The notes: generated by a model from the sequence alone, not told the origin. A DNA stretch of 64,000 nucleotides from Mucilaginibacter tundrae (GCF_013408825.1 NZ_JACCBZ010000001.1:496001-560000), one strand, 5' to 3'; positions 16,991-25,562 are shown, numbered from the stretch's first letter. Translations and numbers: made by a program.

Positions 16991-18223
16991 ATGATCGACT
17001 ACCAGGTTCATACTTTAGCTAACGGCATCCGTATACTTTTTAAGCATTCACCGTCAACCATTACGCATTGCTGCTTTGTGGTAAATGCAGGCTCGCGCGA
17101 TGAGCCTGAGCAAAAAGAGGGATTGGCGCATTTTATTGAGCACCTTGTTTTTAAGGAAACTGAAAAACGCAGCACCAGCCAAATACTTAACCGGCTTGAA
17201 TTAGTGGGTGCCGACCTGAACGCCTATACCACCAAAGAATACACCTGCATACATGCCTCGCTATTAAAACAGCACCTGGAACGCACTATTGATCTGTTTG
17301 AGGATATATTATTTCATTCTACTTTCCCAGAGGATGAAATGGAAAAAGAACGTGGTGTAATTTTGGATGAGATAGCATCGTACCTCGATCAGCCTGAAGA
17401 AGCTATACAGGATGATTACGAAGAACTGTTATTTAAAGATCACCCGATAGGGAAAAACATATTGGGCACGCCTGAAACGGTAAGCGCCTTTAATAAGGCG
17501 GATATTAAGAAATTCATGGCTGCCACATACAATACATCCGAAATGGTGTTTGGGGTATTTGGCGATTATGATCTGAATAAGCTCATCAAACTTTTTGAAA
17601 AGTATTTCGGTTGGATACCTGCTAATAACGTTGTTAAAACCAGGATAGCGCCGATGGCAAATGCCGGGAAAGAACTCATCCTGCATAAACCTATCTCGCA
17701 AACGCACTGCATAACCGGCAGTAGCGCCTATCCATCAAAACACGAAAAAAGATATGGCTTATTGTTATTAAATAACCTGCTAGGCGGCATGGGTATGAGC
17801 AGTCGCCTGAATTTAGAGATCCGCGAAAAGCATGGCATCGCTTATACTATCGAGTCCAATTATACTTCGTTTTCCGATACAGGGATTTTCTCTATTTACT
17901 TTGGTACCGATACCGAAAAGGCAGAAAAAGCTATACGCCTGGTAAATAAGGAATTGAAGAAGTTACGTGATAATAAACTTGGCACTTTGCAATTGCAGCA
18001 AGCTAAGCAGAAATTTATTGGGCAGATAGCGTTAGCTGAAGAGAACAGGATGAGCCTGATCATCGGGATGAGTAAAAGCTTGCTCGATTTTGGCGAGGTG
18101 GATAGTTTGGAGCAGATTTTCGCAAAAATAAACGCGGTTACCTCCGATGAATTGCTTGATATCAGCAATGAAATTTTTGATATTAATAGTATGACAACCT
18201 TGCTATTTGAGCCTAAAGAATAA
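16991..18223 (+). CDS. M16 (insulinase/processing peptidase) family zinc protease
   Basis: 410 residues from MIDYQV. The zinc motif HxxEH is intact as HFIEHLVFK (about residues 46-50), with the distal glutamate in the ERGVILDEI segment about 75 residues on. The C-terminal half-domain has the conserved GGMGMSSRL and R-x-GIAY region (REKHGIAYTIES). So it is a complete two-domain unit like mitochondrial MPP beta or PqqF-type proteins. No signal peptide, so probably cytosolic. It is followed after 18 bases by def, which nonetheless has its own full promoter inside the end of this gene. Confidence 0.92.
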   Translation: MIDYQVHTLANGIRILFKHSPSTITHCCFVVNAGSRDEPEQKEGLAHFIEHLVFKETEKRSTSQILNRLELVGADLNAYTTKEYTCIHASLLKQHLERTIDLFEDILFHSTFPEDEMEKERGVILDEIASYLDQPEEAIQDDYEELLFKDHPIGKNILGTPETVSAFNKADIKKFMAATYNTSEMVFGVFGDYDLNKLIKLFEKYFGWIPANNVVKTRIAPMANAGKELILHKPISQTHCITGSSAYPSKHEKRYGLLLLNNLLGGMGMSSRLNLEIREKHGIAYTIESNYTSFSDTGIFSIYFGTDTEKAEKAIRLVNKELKKLRDNKLGTLQLQQAKQKFIGQIALAEENRMSLIIGMSKSLLDFGEVDSLEQIFAKINAVTSDELLDISNEIFDINSMTTLLFEPKE

Positions 18224-18236
18224 ACCTGTATTTTTG
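18206..18236 (+). promoter_or_regulatory. Full Bacteroidota promoter for def
   Basis: TTTG (18206-18209), 19 bases, then TATTTTTG (18229-18236): both boxes match consensus at ideal spacing. The -33 box lies inside the 3' end of the M16 gene. ATG follows 5 bases after the -7 box. Confidence 0.75.
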
Positions 18237-18241
18237 TAGTT

Positions 18242-18814
18242 ATGAAGTACCCGATTATAGCTTACGGCGACCCGGTTTTACGCAGAAGAGCGACGTCAAT
18301 TAAGCCGGATGAATATCCAAATATTCAACAGATCATTAACGATATGTACGAGACTATGTACGGCGCGCGTGGCGTTGGACTGGCAGCTCCACAGGTGGGC
18401 TTATCCATGCGTTTGTTTGTGATTGACGCTTCTGTGTTCGCTGATGAAGAACCGGAGTTAGAAGGCTTTAAAAAGGCATTTATTAATGCTACTATTTTAG
18501 AGGAAACCGGCGAAGAGTGGGCTTTTAACGAAGGTTGCCTGAGTATACCTGATATAAGGGAAGATGTATACCGCAAGCCAGTAGTTAAGATTTCATATTA
18601 CGACGAGAACTGGAAGCACCATGAAGCTACATTCAAGGGGTTAGCTGCACGTGTTATTCAACATGAATATGACCACATTGAAGGTAAACTATTTACCGAC
18701 AAATTAAGCCCTATACGCAAACGCCTGATTGAAAAAAGGCTTAACAACATATCAAAAGGTGAAGTGGATGTGGAGTATAAAATGAAATTTCCTGCTATTA
18801 AAAAGGGCCGCTAA
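18242..18814 (+). CDS. def: Peptide deformylase
   Basis: 190 residues. Removes the formyl group from the N-terminal methionine of nascent proteins; metal enzyme in the cytosol. All three signature motifs are present: GVGLAAPQVG, EGCLSIP (metal Cys) and QHEYDHIEG (HExxH metal site). Length is normal. Its stop overlaps the stop of the convergent gene at 18811 by 3 bases. An independent promoter lies within the upstream peptidase gene. Confidence 0.97.
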   Translation: MKYPIIAYGDPVLRRRATSIKPDEYPNIQQIINDMYETMYGARGVGLAAPQVGLSMRLFVIDASVFADEEPELEGFKKAFINATILEETGEEWAFNEGCLSIPDIREDVYRKPVVKISYYDENWKHHEATFKGLAARVIQHEYDHIEGKLFTDKLSPIRKRLIEKRLNNISKGEVDVEYKMKFPAIKKGR

Positions 18815-19473
18815 TTATCGTAGTTAGTGGCATTAGCATTTGCCCGGGCTTTATCGCCCTGGGTTATCTCATTTATAAAGCTACCCCATGCAAGCGGGTT
18901 TAATAACGGGTTTGGTGTTAGTGAATGAGAGTTTTCTATAGAAGTATTCAGGCCTTGGAAATACCCATCCTGTATTTCTTGGCCGTCGCGTGGTAAAGTG
19001 GCTACCAAAGCCATTAAAGTTGTGCGGCTTACATTCTTTTTGGCTATCTCTAAATCATCGTCAGCAACTTTAAGTGCTAAAAAATCCTTTTTAAACTCAT
19101 CGGTTGTAGCCCAGGGGAATACATGAAAAGTTGGCAGGTTAATAATGATCGGTTGTATCATTACCGGTATGGTGTAGCTCTTATTTTTCACATCCGCAGG
19201 TATAACCACGCGGGTTGTTGCGTAACCAACACAGGTAAATATTAAGGTATCCTGTTCGTGCGCCACAAAAGAGAAATAACCTTCGTAGTTGGATGCTGTA
19301 ATCGTTTTATGTGTAGCTGCATTAGTAATATTCACATACGGCACTATAATTTTGGCGCTATCGGCATTATGCACAATACCCGAAAATTGCACCAATGCCT
19401 TCTCTTGCTGGGGTTGTTGTGCAAAAGCTACTGTGCTTATCAATAAAAAAAATATGCCAATTAAGTATTTCAT
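18811..19473 (-). CDS. Secreted CarboxypepD_reg-like domain protein
   Basis: 220 residues with signal peptide MKYLIGIFFLLISTVAFA-Q. Residues about 28-110 form a CarboxypepD_reg/CNA-B-like beta sandwich of the kind preceding SusC receptors (FSGIVHN...IPYVNI... EGYFSF... DTLIFTCVGYAT). The C-terminal half (PTFHVFPWATTDEFKKDF...) is a conserved Bacteroidota extension of unknown role. Likely periplasmic or outer-membrane associated. Overlaps the def stop by 3 bases in convergent orientation. Confidence 0.75.
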   Translation of the reverse strand: MKYLIGIFFLLISTVAFAQQPQQEKALVQFSGIVHNADSAKIIVPYVNITNAATHKTITASNYEGYFSFVAHEQDTLIFTCVGYATTRVVIPADVKNKSYTIPVMIQPIIINLPTFHVFPWATTDEFKKDFLALKVADDDLEIAKKNVSRTTLMALVATLPRDGQEIQDGYFQGLNTSIENSHSLTPNPLLNPLAWGSFINEITQGDKARANANATNYDN

Positions 19474-19530
19474 CCTGCTCTAAAGCCTTTCTGTTTTTCT
19501 ATATATCAAAATCTATTCCGAAAAACAAAG

Positions 19531-19538
19531 CAAAAATA
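19531..19538 (-). promoter_or_regulatory. -7 promoter box of the CarboxypepD_reg-like gene
   Basis: On the minus strand this reads TATTTTTG, an exact consensus match, giving a leader of about 50 bases before the ATG at 19473. Confidence 0.5.
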
Positions 19539-19582
19539 GTTTATTCATATTGCTATGTATGTAACTTTAACAATACTTAACA

Positions 19583-19861
19583 CTATCGTAAATTTTCAGG
19601 GAGTACGGCGTTCGGATCGTCGATATCCGTTAGGTTTATTGCCTCAATACTTGTAATCTCAGGGACGGCCTTCATTATAGCCTGCTCGATGCCAGCTTTT
19701 AAGGTCATGATGCTCATTGGACATGAACCGCATGAGCCCAGCAATTTTAATCTTACAACATTATCAGGAGTGATCTCCTCGATAGAAACATTCCCCCCAT
19801 CAGCTTCCAAATACGGACGAATACTGTCCAAAGCTGCTTCTACCTGATCTAATAAACTCAT
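19583..19861 (-). CDS. NifU C-terminal domain Fe-S scaffold/carrier
   Basis: 92 residues, consisting only of the Nfu domain. The cluster-binding CxxC is in GSCGSCPMS (residues about 48-56). Such proteins deliver 4Fe-4S clusters to apo-enzymes; aconitase and IspH, also in this window, are typical clients, though that pairing is inference. It follows mrp by 96 bases on the same strand; a 16-base palindrome (AACAATTATAATTGTT, 19901-19916) lies in the gap, so it may be separately controlled. Confidence 0.92.
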   Translation of the reverse strand: MSLLDQVEAALDSIRPYLEADGGNVSIEEITPDNVVRLKLLGSCGSCPMSIMTLKAGIEQAIMKAVPEITSIEAINLTDIDDPNAVLPENLR

Positions 19862-19900
19862 TTTTACTAATTTATATAAGTAAAGTTATTAATTATTTAC

Positions 19901-19916
19901 AACAATTATAATTGTT
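19901..19916. promoter_or_regulatory. Palindrome upstream of nifU-like gene
   Basis: AACAATTATAATTGTT is a perfect 16-base palindrome 40 bases upstream of the Nfu start, in the mrp-nfu gap. It could be an operator for an iron or Fe-S regulator; this is inference from position only. Confidence 0.35.
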
Positions 19917-19957
19917 AATAGTGTTTTTACACGGCAATGAAATTATTATAAATCAAA

Positions 19958-21046
19958 TTACTGACTAAAAACCGGCCTGTTCAACACTTTTGCATTGGAT
20001 ATAGATACCTGCTGTGCCACTCTTTTAGCCATGTCAATAAACGCTTTTGATTGTATCGAATCTTCATCTAAAACAATCGGAGTACCGGCGTCGCCTGAAT
20101 CGCTAATACTTTTCACTAACGGAATTTCGCCCAGGAATGGTACATCCAGCAGGTTAGCTAATTTTTCGCCGCCGCCTTGTCCGAAGATGTAATATTTATT
20201 TTCAGGCAATTCAGCCGGGGTGAAGTAGGACATATTTTCCACAATTCCTAAAATAGGTACATTTATAGCATCCATCATGAACATGCCAATTCCCTTTTTT
20301 GCATCAGCTAAGGCAACATTTTGCGGTGTAGTGACAATCACAGCCCCCGTAACCGGGAAGGTTTGTGTGATAGTGATATGGATATCGCCTGTACCCGGAG
20401 GTAAATCTATCACCAGATAATCCAGTTCGCCCCAATCAGCATCATTGAATAGTTGTTTTACGGCAGTCGAAACCATTGGCCCACGCCATGGCACGGGTTG
20501 GTTAGGGTCGGTAAAGAACCCGATGGATAACAGTTTTACACCAAATTTTTCGATAGGCTCGATACGGGTTTTGCCGTTCTCTAACTTGCTGGCCTGCGGC
20601 CGTGCATTCTCCAAGCCGAACATGATCGGGATGGATGGCCCGTAGATATCTGCATCGATCAAACCAACTTTAGCACCTGTTTTCACCAAGCCTAAGGCTA
20701 AATTTACCGCTACAGTTGATTTGCCCACACCACCTTTACCCGAGGCAACGGCTATAATATTTTTAACACCCGGCACGCCGGTATTCTTCTGCGTGGTAAC
20801 GTGCGAGGTCATGTTGATATGGATGTCCGCCTCCTTGCTGATAAAGTGCAGGATAGCATTTCGGCATGCATTTTCAATCATCGCTTTTAACGGGCAAGCC
20901 GGTGTAGTTAGTATTACCGAGAAACTAACGCGGTTGCCGTCGATATGTATATCCTGGATCATGTTCAGGGTAACCAGGTCCTTTTTCAGGTCCGGTTCCT
21001 CAACATTACTTAAGGCTGCTAATACTTGTTCTTTAGTGATAGTCAT
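19958..21046 (-). CDS. Mrp/NBP35-family Fe-S carrier ATPase
   Basis: 362 residues. N-terminal MIP18/DUF59 domain (about 1-85), then a P-loop ATPase with deviant Walker A GKGGVGKS (103-110), DADIYGPS and DLPPGTGD. It is expected to carry 4Fe-4S clusters to client proteins. Oddly, the ATPase domain contains no cysteine at all: the usual CxxC after ENMS is replaced by ENMSYFTPAELPENK. The only cysteines are C51 and C61 in the N-terminal domain. The minus strand carries TAAATTTG 9 bases upstream of the ATG as a -7 box. Neighbour of the Nfu carrier. Confidence 0.93.
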   Translation of the reverse strand: MTITKEQVLAALSNVEEPDLKKDLVTLNMIQDIHIDGNRVSFSVILTTPACPLKAMIENACRNAILHFISKEADIHINMTSHVTTQKNTGVPGVKNIIAVASGKGGVGKSTVAVNLALGLVKTGAKVGLIDADIYGPSIPIMFGLENARPQASKLENGKTRIEPIEKFGVKLLSIGFFTDPNQPVPWRGPMVSTAVKQLFNDADWGELDYLVIDLPPGTGDIHITITQTFPVTGAVIVTTPQNVALADAKKGIGMFMMDAINVPILGIVENMSYFTPAELPENKYYIFGQGGGEKLANLLDVPFLGEIPLVKSISDSGDAGTPIVLDEDSIQSKAFIDMAKRVAQQVSISNAKVLNRPVFSQ

Positions 21047-21055
21047 AAATTAAAG

Positions 21056-21063
21056 CAAATTTA
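21056..21063 (-). promoter_or_regulatory. -7 promoter box for mrp
   Basis: Minus-strand TAAATTTG, exact TAnnTTTG match, 9 bases before the mrp ATG. No TTTG at 19 bases upstream. Confidence 0.55.
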
Positions 21064-21508
21064 CTAAAACACGGGGGATTAGTGTCATGTGAATGATAAA
21101 ATGAGGACAGCCATCCCAAGTGGCACACGCTCAATTCATGATACTGTACCACGAAACATGTGAAACAAGTGGTACATTTGGAACACTTTTAACCTAAAAA
21201 ACGCTGTTTTTGATCGTAAAAACGCCGTTTTTACATCACTTTTAACGCCATTTTCAGGCCAAAAACAGCGATTTTAGCCCAAAAAACAGTCAAAATATTC
21301 ATTTTTTTGCGCTTTTTTGATCAAAAAACACATGTTTTTAACGCATTTTAGCGCTGAAAATCAATAAATTTAAGCATTCATGGAACAGACTCACCATCTC
21401 ACTTGCATCAGTCTGTAACTGAAGCTAAATGCTGCTCCCGAATCGTAAAAAAGTGATTATAATGTGTTATTCATCTGTAACACAAGAAACATTTTCCGAA
21501 TCTTCACG
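21064..21508. other. 445-base non-coding region rich in palindromes
   Basis: No credible gene. Directly visible are: TGTACCAC (21145-21152) with inverse GTGGTACA (21169-21176); CGCTGTTTTT (21202-21211) with inverse AAAAACAGCG (21261-21270); a palindrome GTAAAAACG-C-CGTTTTTAC (21216-21234); and TTTTTTGATCAAAAAA (21313-21328), a perfect 16-base palindrome. Long A and T runs separate GC pairs. Purpose unknown; it sits between two divergent genes, mrp and the transglycosylase. Confidence 0.6.
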
Positions 21509-21539
21509 TTTGTCTCCTATAAGATTTAGTTTAGTTTTG
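21509..21539 (+). promoter_or_regulatory. Full Bacteroidota promoter for the GT51 gene
   Basis: TTTG (21509-21512), 19 bases, then TAGTTTTG (21532-21539): both boxes are consensus at ideal spacing. ATG follows at 21555. Confidence 0.75.
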
Positions 21540-21554
21540 GATAAAAAATTTTAG

Positions 21555-23756
21555 ATGCAGCGCCTCAAGCCTAAATATATACGTATTGCCGGTATTGTTA
21601 TTGTTTTATTAGTTATTCTGATTTTAATTGGTGGTTATATCGCTTATACCAAGCGCGAAGCCATACTGGAAAAGGAGCTTACCAAAGCTGAGTTAAAAGC
21701 GAAAAGGGATTACAACCTCGACATAAAAATAGGTTCGGCCAGTTTTACCGGGCTTAGTACGGTAGCTTTCTCCAATATTACCATCGTACCTGATGGGCGC
21801 GATAGCTTGCTAAAAATCGATAAACTATCCATCACCGTAAAACTAATGCCACTAATTTTGGGCGAGGTGAAATTATCGGATGTAGCCCTTGAGAATGGAC
21901 ATCTAAATCTCACCGATAGCAACAAGGTTAAGAATTTTGATTTCCTGTTCAAAAGGAAAAAGGACACTACCGCTACAACTTCAAAAACAAACCTTGCTGA
22001 CCTGGCTAATAACCTCATCAACCAGTTTTTATATAAGATACCAGATAATCTCGACCTTAAAAATTTCCTTATAATATTTAAGGGCGACAGCAGCCGCATG
22101 AGCTTGCTAACCACTGCCGCTGCTATTAAGAATGGCCTTTTAACTTCAAACATTAATGTTGATAATGGCATTGCGACATGGCACCTTACAGGTAAAATGC
22201 ATCCATCAGATAAAGAAATTGATATCAAGCTTTATGCTGATGGTAAGAAAATAGAGTTGCCGGCAATTGAAAAAAAGTTTAAAACCACCTTTAGTTTTGA
22301 TACTGTAAGTACTAAGTTAACTAAGGTTAAGCGAGATGGCGACGAGACCCAGATCTACGGCTCATGGTCGGTGAGTAATTTGCTGGTCAATAACCCGCGC
22401 TTGTCTGAAAATGATATTATAGTGCCCTCTGCATCCATTGATGCCAATGTATTTGTGGGGCCGAATTACGTATCGTTGGATAGTTCATCCCTTATTCATT
22501 TAAAAAATGTAACCGCAACCCCCTACATCAAATACACCCTTAGCCCGGTTAAGATATACGAATTTAAGGTAAATACCGGCTGGCTAAAAGCACAGGACTT
22601 ATTCGACTCCTTTCCAAAAGGCACGTTTGAGACTTTCCAGGGAATAAAGGTTTCCGGTAAATTAAATTACAGCCTTAATTTTTTCCTGAATACTGCCGAT
22701 CCTGATAACGTGCAGTTCAACTCTTCATTAACTAAAGACAAAGATTTCCGCATTCTCCAATTTGGCAAAACAGATTTAACCAAGCTCAACCGCCCATTTT
22801 TACAGCAGCCATACGAAGTAAAATCACAGCCACCGCCGTTTATGGTCGGTCCGCAAAATCCTGATTTTACACCGCTGAATGACATACCCGTAGATACCCG
22901 CAACGCGGTAATGACTTCTGAAGACCCATCGTTTTACACCAATAATGGTTTTGTAGAAGAATCTATCCGTAAATCCATCGCTACCGACTTTAAAAAGAAA
23001 AAATTCAGTCGCGGTGGCAGTACCATATCCATGCAATTGATCAGGAACACATTTCTTGACCGTAATAAGAACCTTGCCCGTAAAGCCGAGGAAATTTTAA
23101 TTGTATGGATGATAGAGAACAATAACCTGATGAGCAAGGACCGAATGCTGGAGGTTTACTTTAACATTGTGGAGTTTGGCTATCATATTTATGGTATTGG
23201 CCAGGCAGCCCGCTATTATTTCGGCAAAACGCCATCGCAACTTACTTTGGGCGAAAGCATATTTTTAGCCAGTATTTTACCCAACCCTAAAGCCGGCTTA
23301 TACGCCTTTCAACCTGATGGTACCTTGCGGCCCGGCCTGCACGGTTACTTTAACTTAATTGGCAATTTAATGGCGGGACATGGCAAAGCCCAGCGCGACA
23401 GTAATGCTTATGGCTTTTACGACGTACGGCTTAAAGAAAGCCTGCGCAGGGGAGTTGCCAATATTGATACCGCGAAGGTTGATAGCCTGATGCAGCAGAA
23501 CGATGATGATAATGGTGCTGTGCCGGTAATAGAGCCTGAAAAAAAACTAACCTTCTTTCAGCGGTTATTTGGGAAAAAAGATACTACCGAGAACAAAAAG
23601 GTTATTAAAAAGGAAAAGCACTCAACGGTGGTTGATTATGGCAATGGCATACAGATTGACACTGCCGGGAAAACAAAAAAAGAGATAAGACAGGAGAAAC
23701 GCGCGCTTAAAAAGCAGCAGCAAGAGCTTGAAAAAGAAAATAATCCGGGTGGTTGA
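21555..23756 (+). CDS. Membrane-anchored GT51 peptidoglycan transglycosylase with long AsmA-like N-terminal region
   Basis: 733 residues. One membrane helix (about 9-30) anchors it in the inner membrane. Residues about 40-430 are beta-rich with no catalytic motif and resemble AsmA-type lipid-transfer proteins (KIGSASFTGLSTVAF, LKNFLIIFKGD). The GT51 domain follows at about 445-620 with its motifs: EDPSF (catalytic Glu, about 455), RGGSTISMQL (about 485), EVYFNIVEFG and YYFGK...LTLGES. It would polymerise lipid II into glycan strands. There is no transpeptidase domain. The tail after 640 is charged and K/E rich. Longer than a stand-alone MtgA (about 240). Confidence 0.85.
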   Translation: MQRLKPKYIRIAGIVIVLLVILILIGGYIAYTKREAILEKELTKAELKAKRDYNLDIKIGSASFTGLSTVAFSNITIVPDGRDSLLKIDKLSITVKLMPLILGEVKLSDVALENGHLNLTDSNKVKNFDFLFKRKKDTTATTSKTNLADLANNLINQFLYKIPDNLDLKNFLIIFKGDSSRMSLLTTAAAIKNGLLTSNINVDNGIATWHLTGKMHPSDKEIDIKLYADGKKIELPAIEKKFKTTFSFDTVSTKLTKVKRDGDETQIYGSWSVSNLLVNNPRLSENDIIVPSASIDANVFVGPNYVSLDSSSLIHLKNVTATPYIKYTLSPVKIYEFKVNTGWLKAQDLFDSFPKGTFETFQGIKVSGKLNYSLNFFLNTADPDNVQFNSSLTKDKDFRILQFGKTDLTKLNRPFLQQPYEVKSQPPPFMVGPQNPDFTPLNDIPVDTRNAVMTSEDPSFYTNNGFVEESIRKSIATDFKKKKFSRGGSTISMQLIRNTFLDRNKNLARKAEEILIVWMIENNNLMSKDRMLEVYFNIVEFGYHIYGIGQAARYYFGKTPSQLTLGESIFLASILPNPKAGLYAFQPDGTLRPGLHGYFNLIGNLMAGHGKAQRDSNAYGFYDVRLKESLRRGVANIDTAKVDSLMQQNDDDNGAVPVIEPEKKLTFFQRLFGKKDTTENKKVIKKEKHSTVVDYGNGIQIDTAGKTKKEIRQEKRALKKQQQELEKENNPGG

Positions 23757-23848
23757 TATTTTATATCCATTTAGCAATTATTTTTTTGGTGTAAATAAAA
23801 TAAAACGAACAATAGTTGCATATTACACTAATAATAAAACAACTTTAT

Positions 23849-23890
23849 TATATTTGGTGTATAAACAAAATACAGGGCAGAATAATTTTG
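23849..23890 (+). promoter_or_regulatory. Two -7 boxes upstream of the RRM gene
   Basis: TATATTTG (23849-23856) and TAATTTTG (23883-23890) are both exact TAnnTTTG matches. They would give leaders of about 45 and 13 bases and suggest two transcript starts, as might suit a cold-regulated RNA-binding protein. Confidence 0.5.
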
Positions 23891-23909
23891 CCGTTTAAAT
23901 TAAAGATTG

Positions 23910-24293
23910 ATGAACATATTTGTAGGAAGTCTTCCTTTTAAGTTAGAGGAAGCTGATTTAAAAGAACTTTTTGAAGCGTATGGCGAAGTAAGCTCCGTTA
24001 AGTTAATTAATGACAGAGAAACCGGCAGAAGCAAAGGTTTCGGATTTGTAGAAATGCCTGACGATGAAAGTGCACAAACAGCTATTACAGCTTTAAATGG
24101 CAGCGAAATTGGCGGCAGAACTATAGCTGTAAGCCAGGCTGAAGAAAGAAAACCTAATGATCGCAAAAGCTTCGGCGGCGGTGGAAACCGTGGCGGCGGT
24201 GGCGGTTACGGCGGCGGCGGCAACCGTGGCGGTGGCGGCGGTGGCTACTCTAAAGACAGCAGAGGCGGCGGCGGTGGCGGAAGCCGTTGGTAA
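23910..24293 (+). CDS. Glycine-rich RRM RNA-binding protein
   Basis: 127 residues from MNIFVGSL; a TTG one codon earlier is not needed. A single RRM fills residues 1-80, with RNP2 IFVGSL and RNP1 KGFGFVEM both intact. The C-terminal 45 residues are almost entirely glycine with R, N, Y and S, like cyanobacterial and Bacteroidota cold-inducible RNA-binding proteins. Probably a cytosolic RNA chaperone. A strong terminator follows and two promoters are possible upstream. The helicase at 42299 has a similar glycine/arginine tail, so the two may act on the same RNAs (inference). Confidence 0.93.
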   Translation: MNIFVGSLPFKLEEADLKELFEAYGEVSSVKLINDRETGRSKGFGFVEMPDDESAQTAITALNGSEIGGRTIAVSQAEERKPNDRKSFGGGGNRGGGGGYGGGGNRGGGGGGYSKDSRGGGGGGSRW

Positions 24294-24319
24294 TCTTTTA
24301 AATAAGATTTCTTATATAT

Positions 24320-24357
24320 AAAAATGAACGCCAGAAGTTTTTCAGGCGTTCATTTTT
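24320..24357 (+). terminator. Rho-independent terminator of the RRM gene
   Basis: A perfect 13-base stem, AAAAATGAACGCC (24320-24332) with GGCGTTCATTTTT (24345-24357), around a 12-base loop, ending in T5. It lies 27 bases after the RRM stop. Confidence 0.9.
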
Positions 24358-24460
24358 CTGTACTTGTATTTTCTTAATCCTTATTGGCTGTATTTGCCTC
24401 TGGTTTATACGGATGCAATCGATATAATCCTGCTTCACAAGCAAAATCAATCAAGGTATA

Positions 24461-24492
24461 AACAGAAAAGCCCATCAAAAATTGACGGGCTT
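24461..24492 (-). terminator. Terminator of the 61-residue membrane protein gene
   Basis: On the minus strand AAGCCC-G-TCAA pairs with TTGA-T-GGGCTT through one G-U wobble (24468-24492), followed by TTCTGTTT. It lies 23 bases beyond the stop at 24516. Confidence 0.75.
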
Positions 24493-24515
24493 AAATCATG
24501 CCGATTTTTAATGAT

Positions 24516-24701
24516 TTACAGAACTGGGTGATGATCATCCTTATTTGTTCTCAAATACTCCAGTAAACCATCTTCGTTTACATATAAGTTGCTTTTTTCA
24601 GCAGCAGTTTTTTTGGCTTTAGTGTTTTTGGGGCCGGCTAGTGGTAGTACTATAACTGTCAGTAGCGCACATATCTCAAACACCAGGTAAAAGGTTGACA
24701 T
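24516..24701 (-). CDS. 61-residue single-pass membrane protein
   Basis: MSTFYLVFEICALLTVIVLPLAG forms one membrane helix (about 4-22). It is followed by a lysine-rich cytosolic linker and an acidic end with KDDHHP. It has its own terminator directly downstream, supporting a real transcript. No family recognised; not enough sequence to infer function. Confidence 0.6.
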   Translation of the reverse strand: MSTFYLVFEICALLTVIVLPLAGPKNTKAKKTAAEKSNLYVNEDGLLEYLRTNKDDHHPVL

Positions 24702-25067
24702 TGCTTTAGTATTAAATTATTGAAAATATATTTAATACCTATACGCTAAATACATGCCAAATATTTCAATTCCTAAAAAATTGCTTTCGCAAAGGCATAA
24801 CAAGGCAAAACTTAACAATTCAATTACTAAAGCGGCACTTGTATTATAATTTTTGCAGCACTCGTATTATCAATATGAAAAGGTATGTATGCAATAATTT
24901 CCAATTTGATAGTCTTCTCCTGGGCTAAACATTAGTTCTTCAAGGCCTCCAGGTTTTCGGTCAAACGTCAATTAATAATTTAAACCAGCCATAATACATC
25001 TATTTAAGTTAAACTGTAGCGTTTATATTATTTGTTTCGTAATGCCTTATATAAACCTGTTTTAACA
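24702..25067. other. 366-base intergenic region with no convincing gene
   Basis: AT-rich space between two divergent small genes. A 31-codon frame (ATG at 24753) has no promoter box or recognisable features and I do not call it. No strong hairpin or repeat seen. Confidence 0.5.
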
Positions 25068-25562
25068 ATGAAACATAAAATTTTACTACTTATAACAAGC
25101 GGTGTATTATTATGTATGATTTATTGTAGAAAATCAAACACTAACAACAGCGATGCCTTGATCGGAAAATGGCAGGAAGTAAAGTTAAGAACATATATTT
25201 TAGATAGCGGCAAAATAACCTACGATACAACATACGTGCGCCCCTTTACCAGTTTGGACTATGCGCAATTTAACATCAGGGGTACTTGTGAACTTTCTAC
25301 CGATCATTATTATTATGTTAATGCACCAGGTGACCCCAAAAATCCGCAATCAATTCCTCAAAGTATTGATACCACCAACTACACAGCCATAGGTAATGGT
25401 AAATTTACTTTAAATACCCAAAGCACGCTTACTACACCTGGTGGCTTTATAACAGCAGACACCGTCTCCTGGATAAATGGTAACAGTATATTAATCCACA
25501 ACGTATTTTATTCACATATACCAGATTATGAATCTATAACCGATGCCTATTATCAAAAATAA
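25068..25562 (+). CDS. Probable lipoprotein, unknown function
   Basis: 164 residues from MKHKILLL; an upstream TTG in frame would add 12 residues that look untranslated. The signal peptide ends in MIYC-RKS, a weak lipobox with Cys at residue 20. The mature protein opens LIGKWQEVKLRTYIL, the usual start of lipocalin-like Bacteroidota lipoproteins, and continues as alternating short strands. Probably outer-membrane or periplasmic. Function unknown. The RNA-like element on the opposite strand begins about 90 bases downstream. Confidence 0.65.
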   Translation: MKHKILLLITSGVLLCMIYCRKSNTNNSDALIGKWQEVKLRTYILDSGKITYDTTYVRPFTSLDYAQFNIRGTCELSTDHYYYVNAPGDPKNPQSIPQSIDTTNYTAIGNGKFTLNTQSTLTTPGGFITADTVSWINGNSILIHNVFYSHIPDYESITDAYYQK

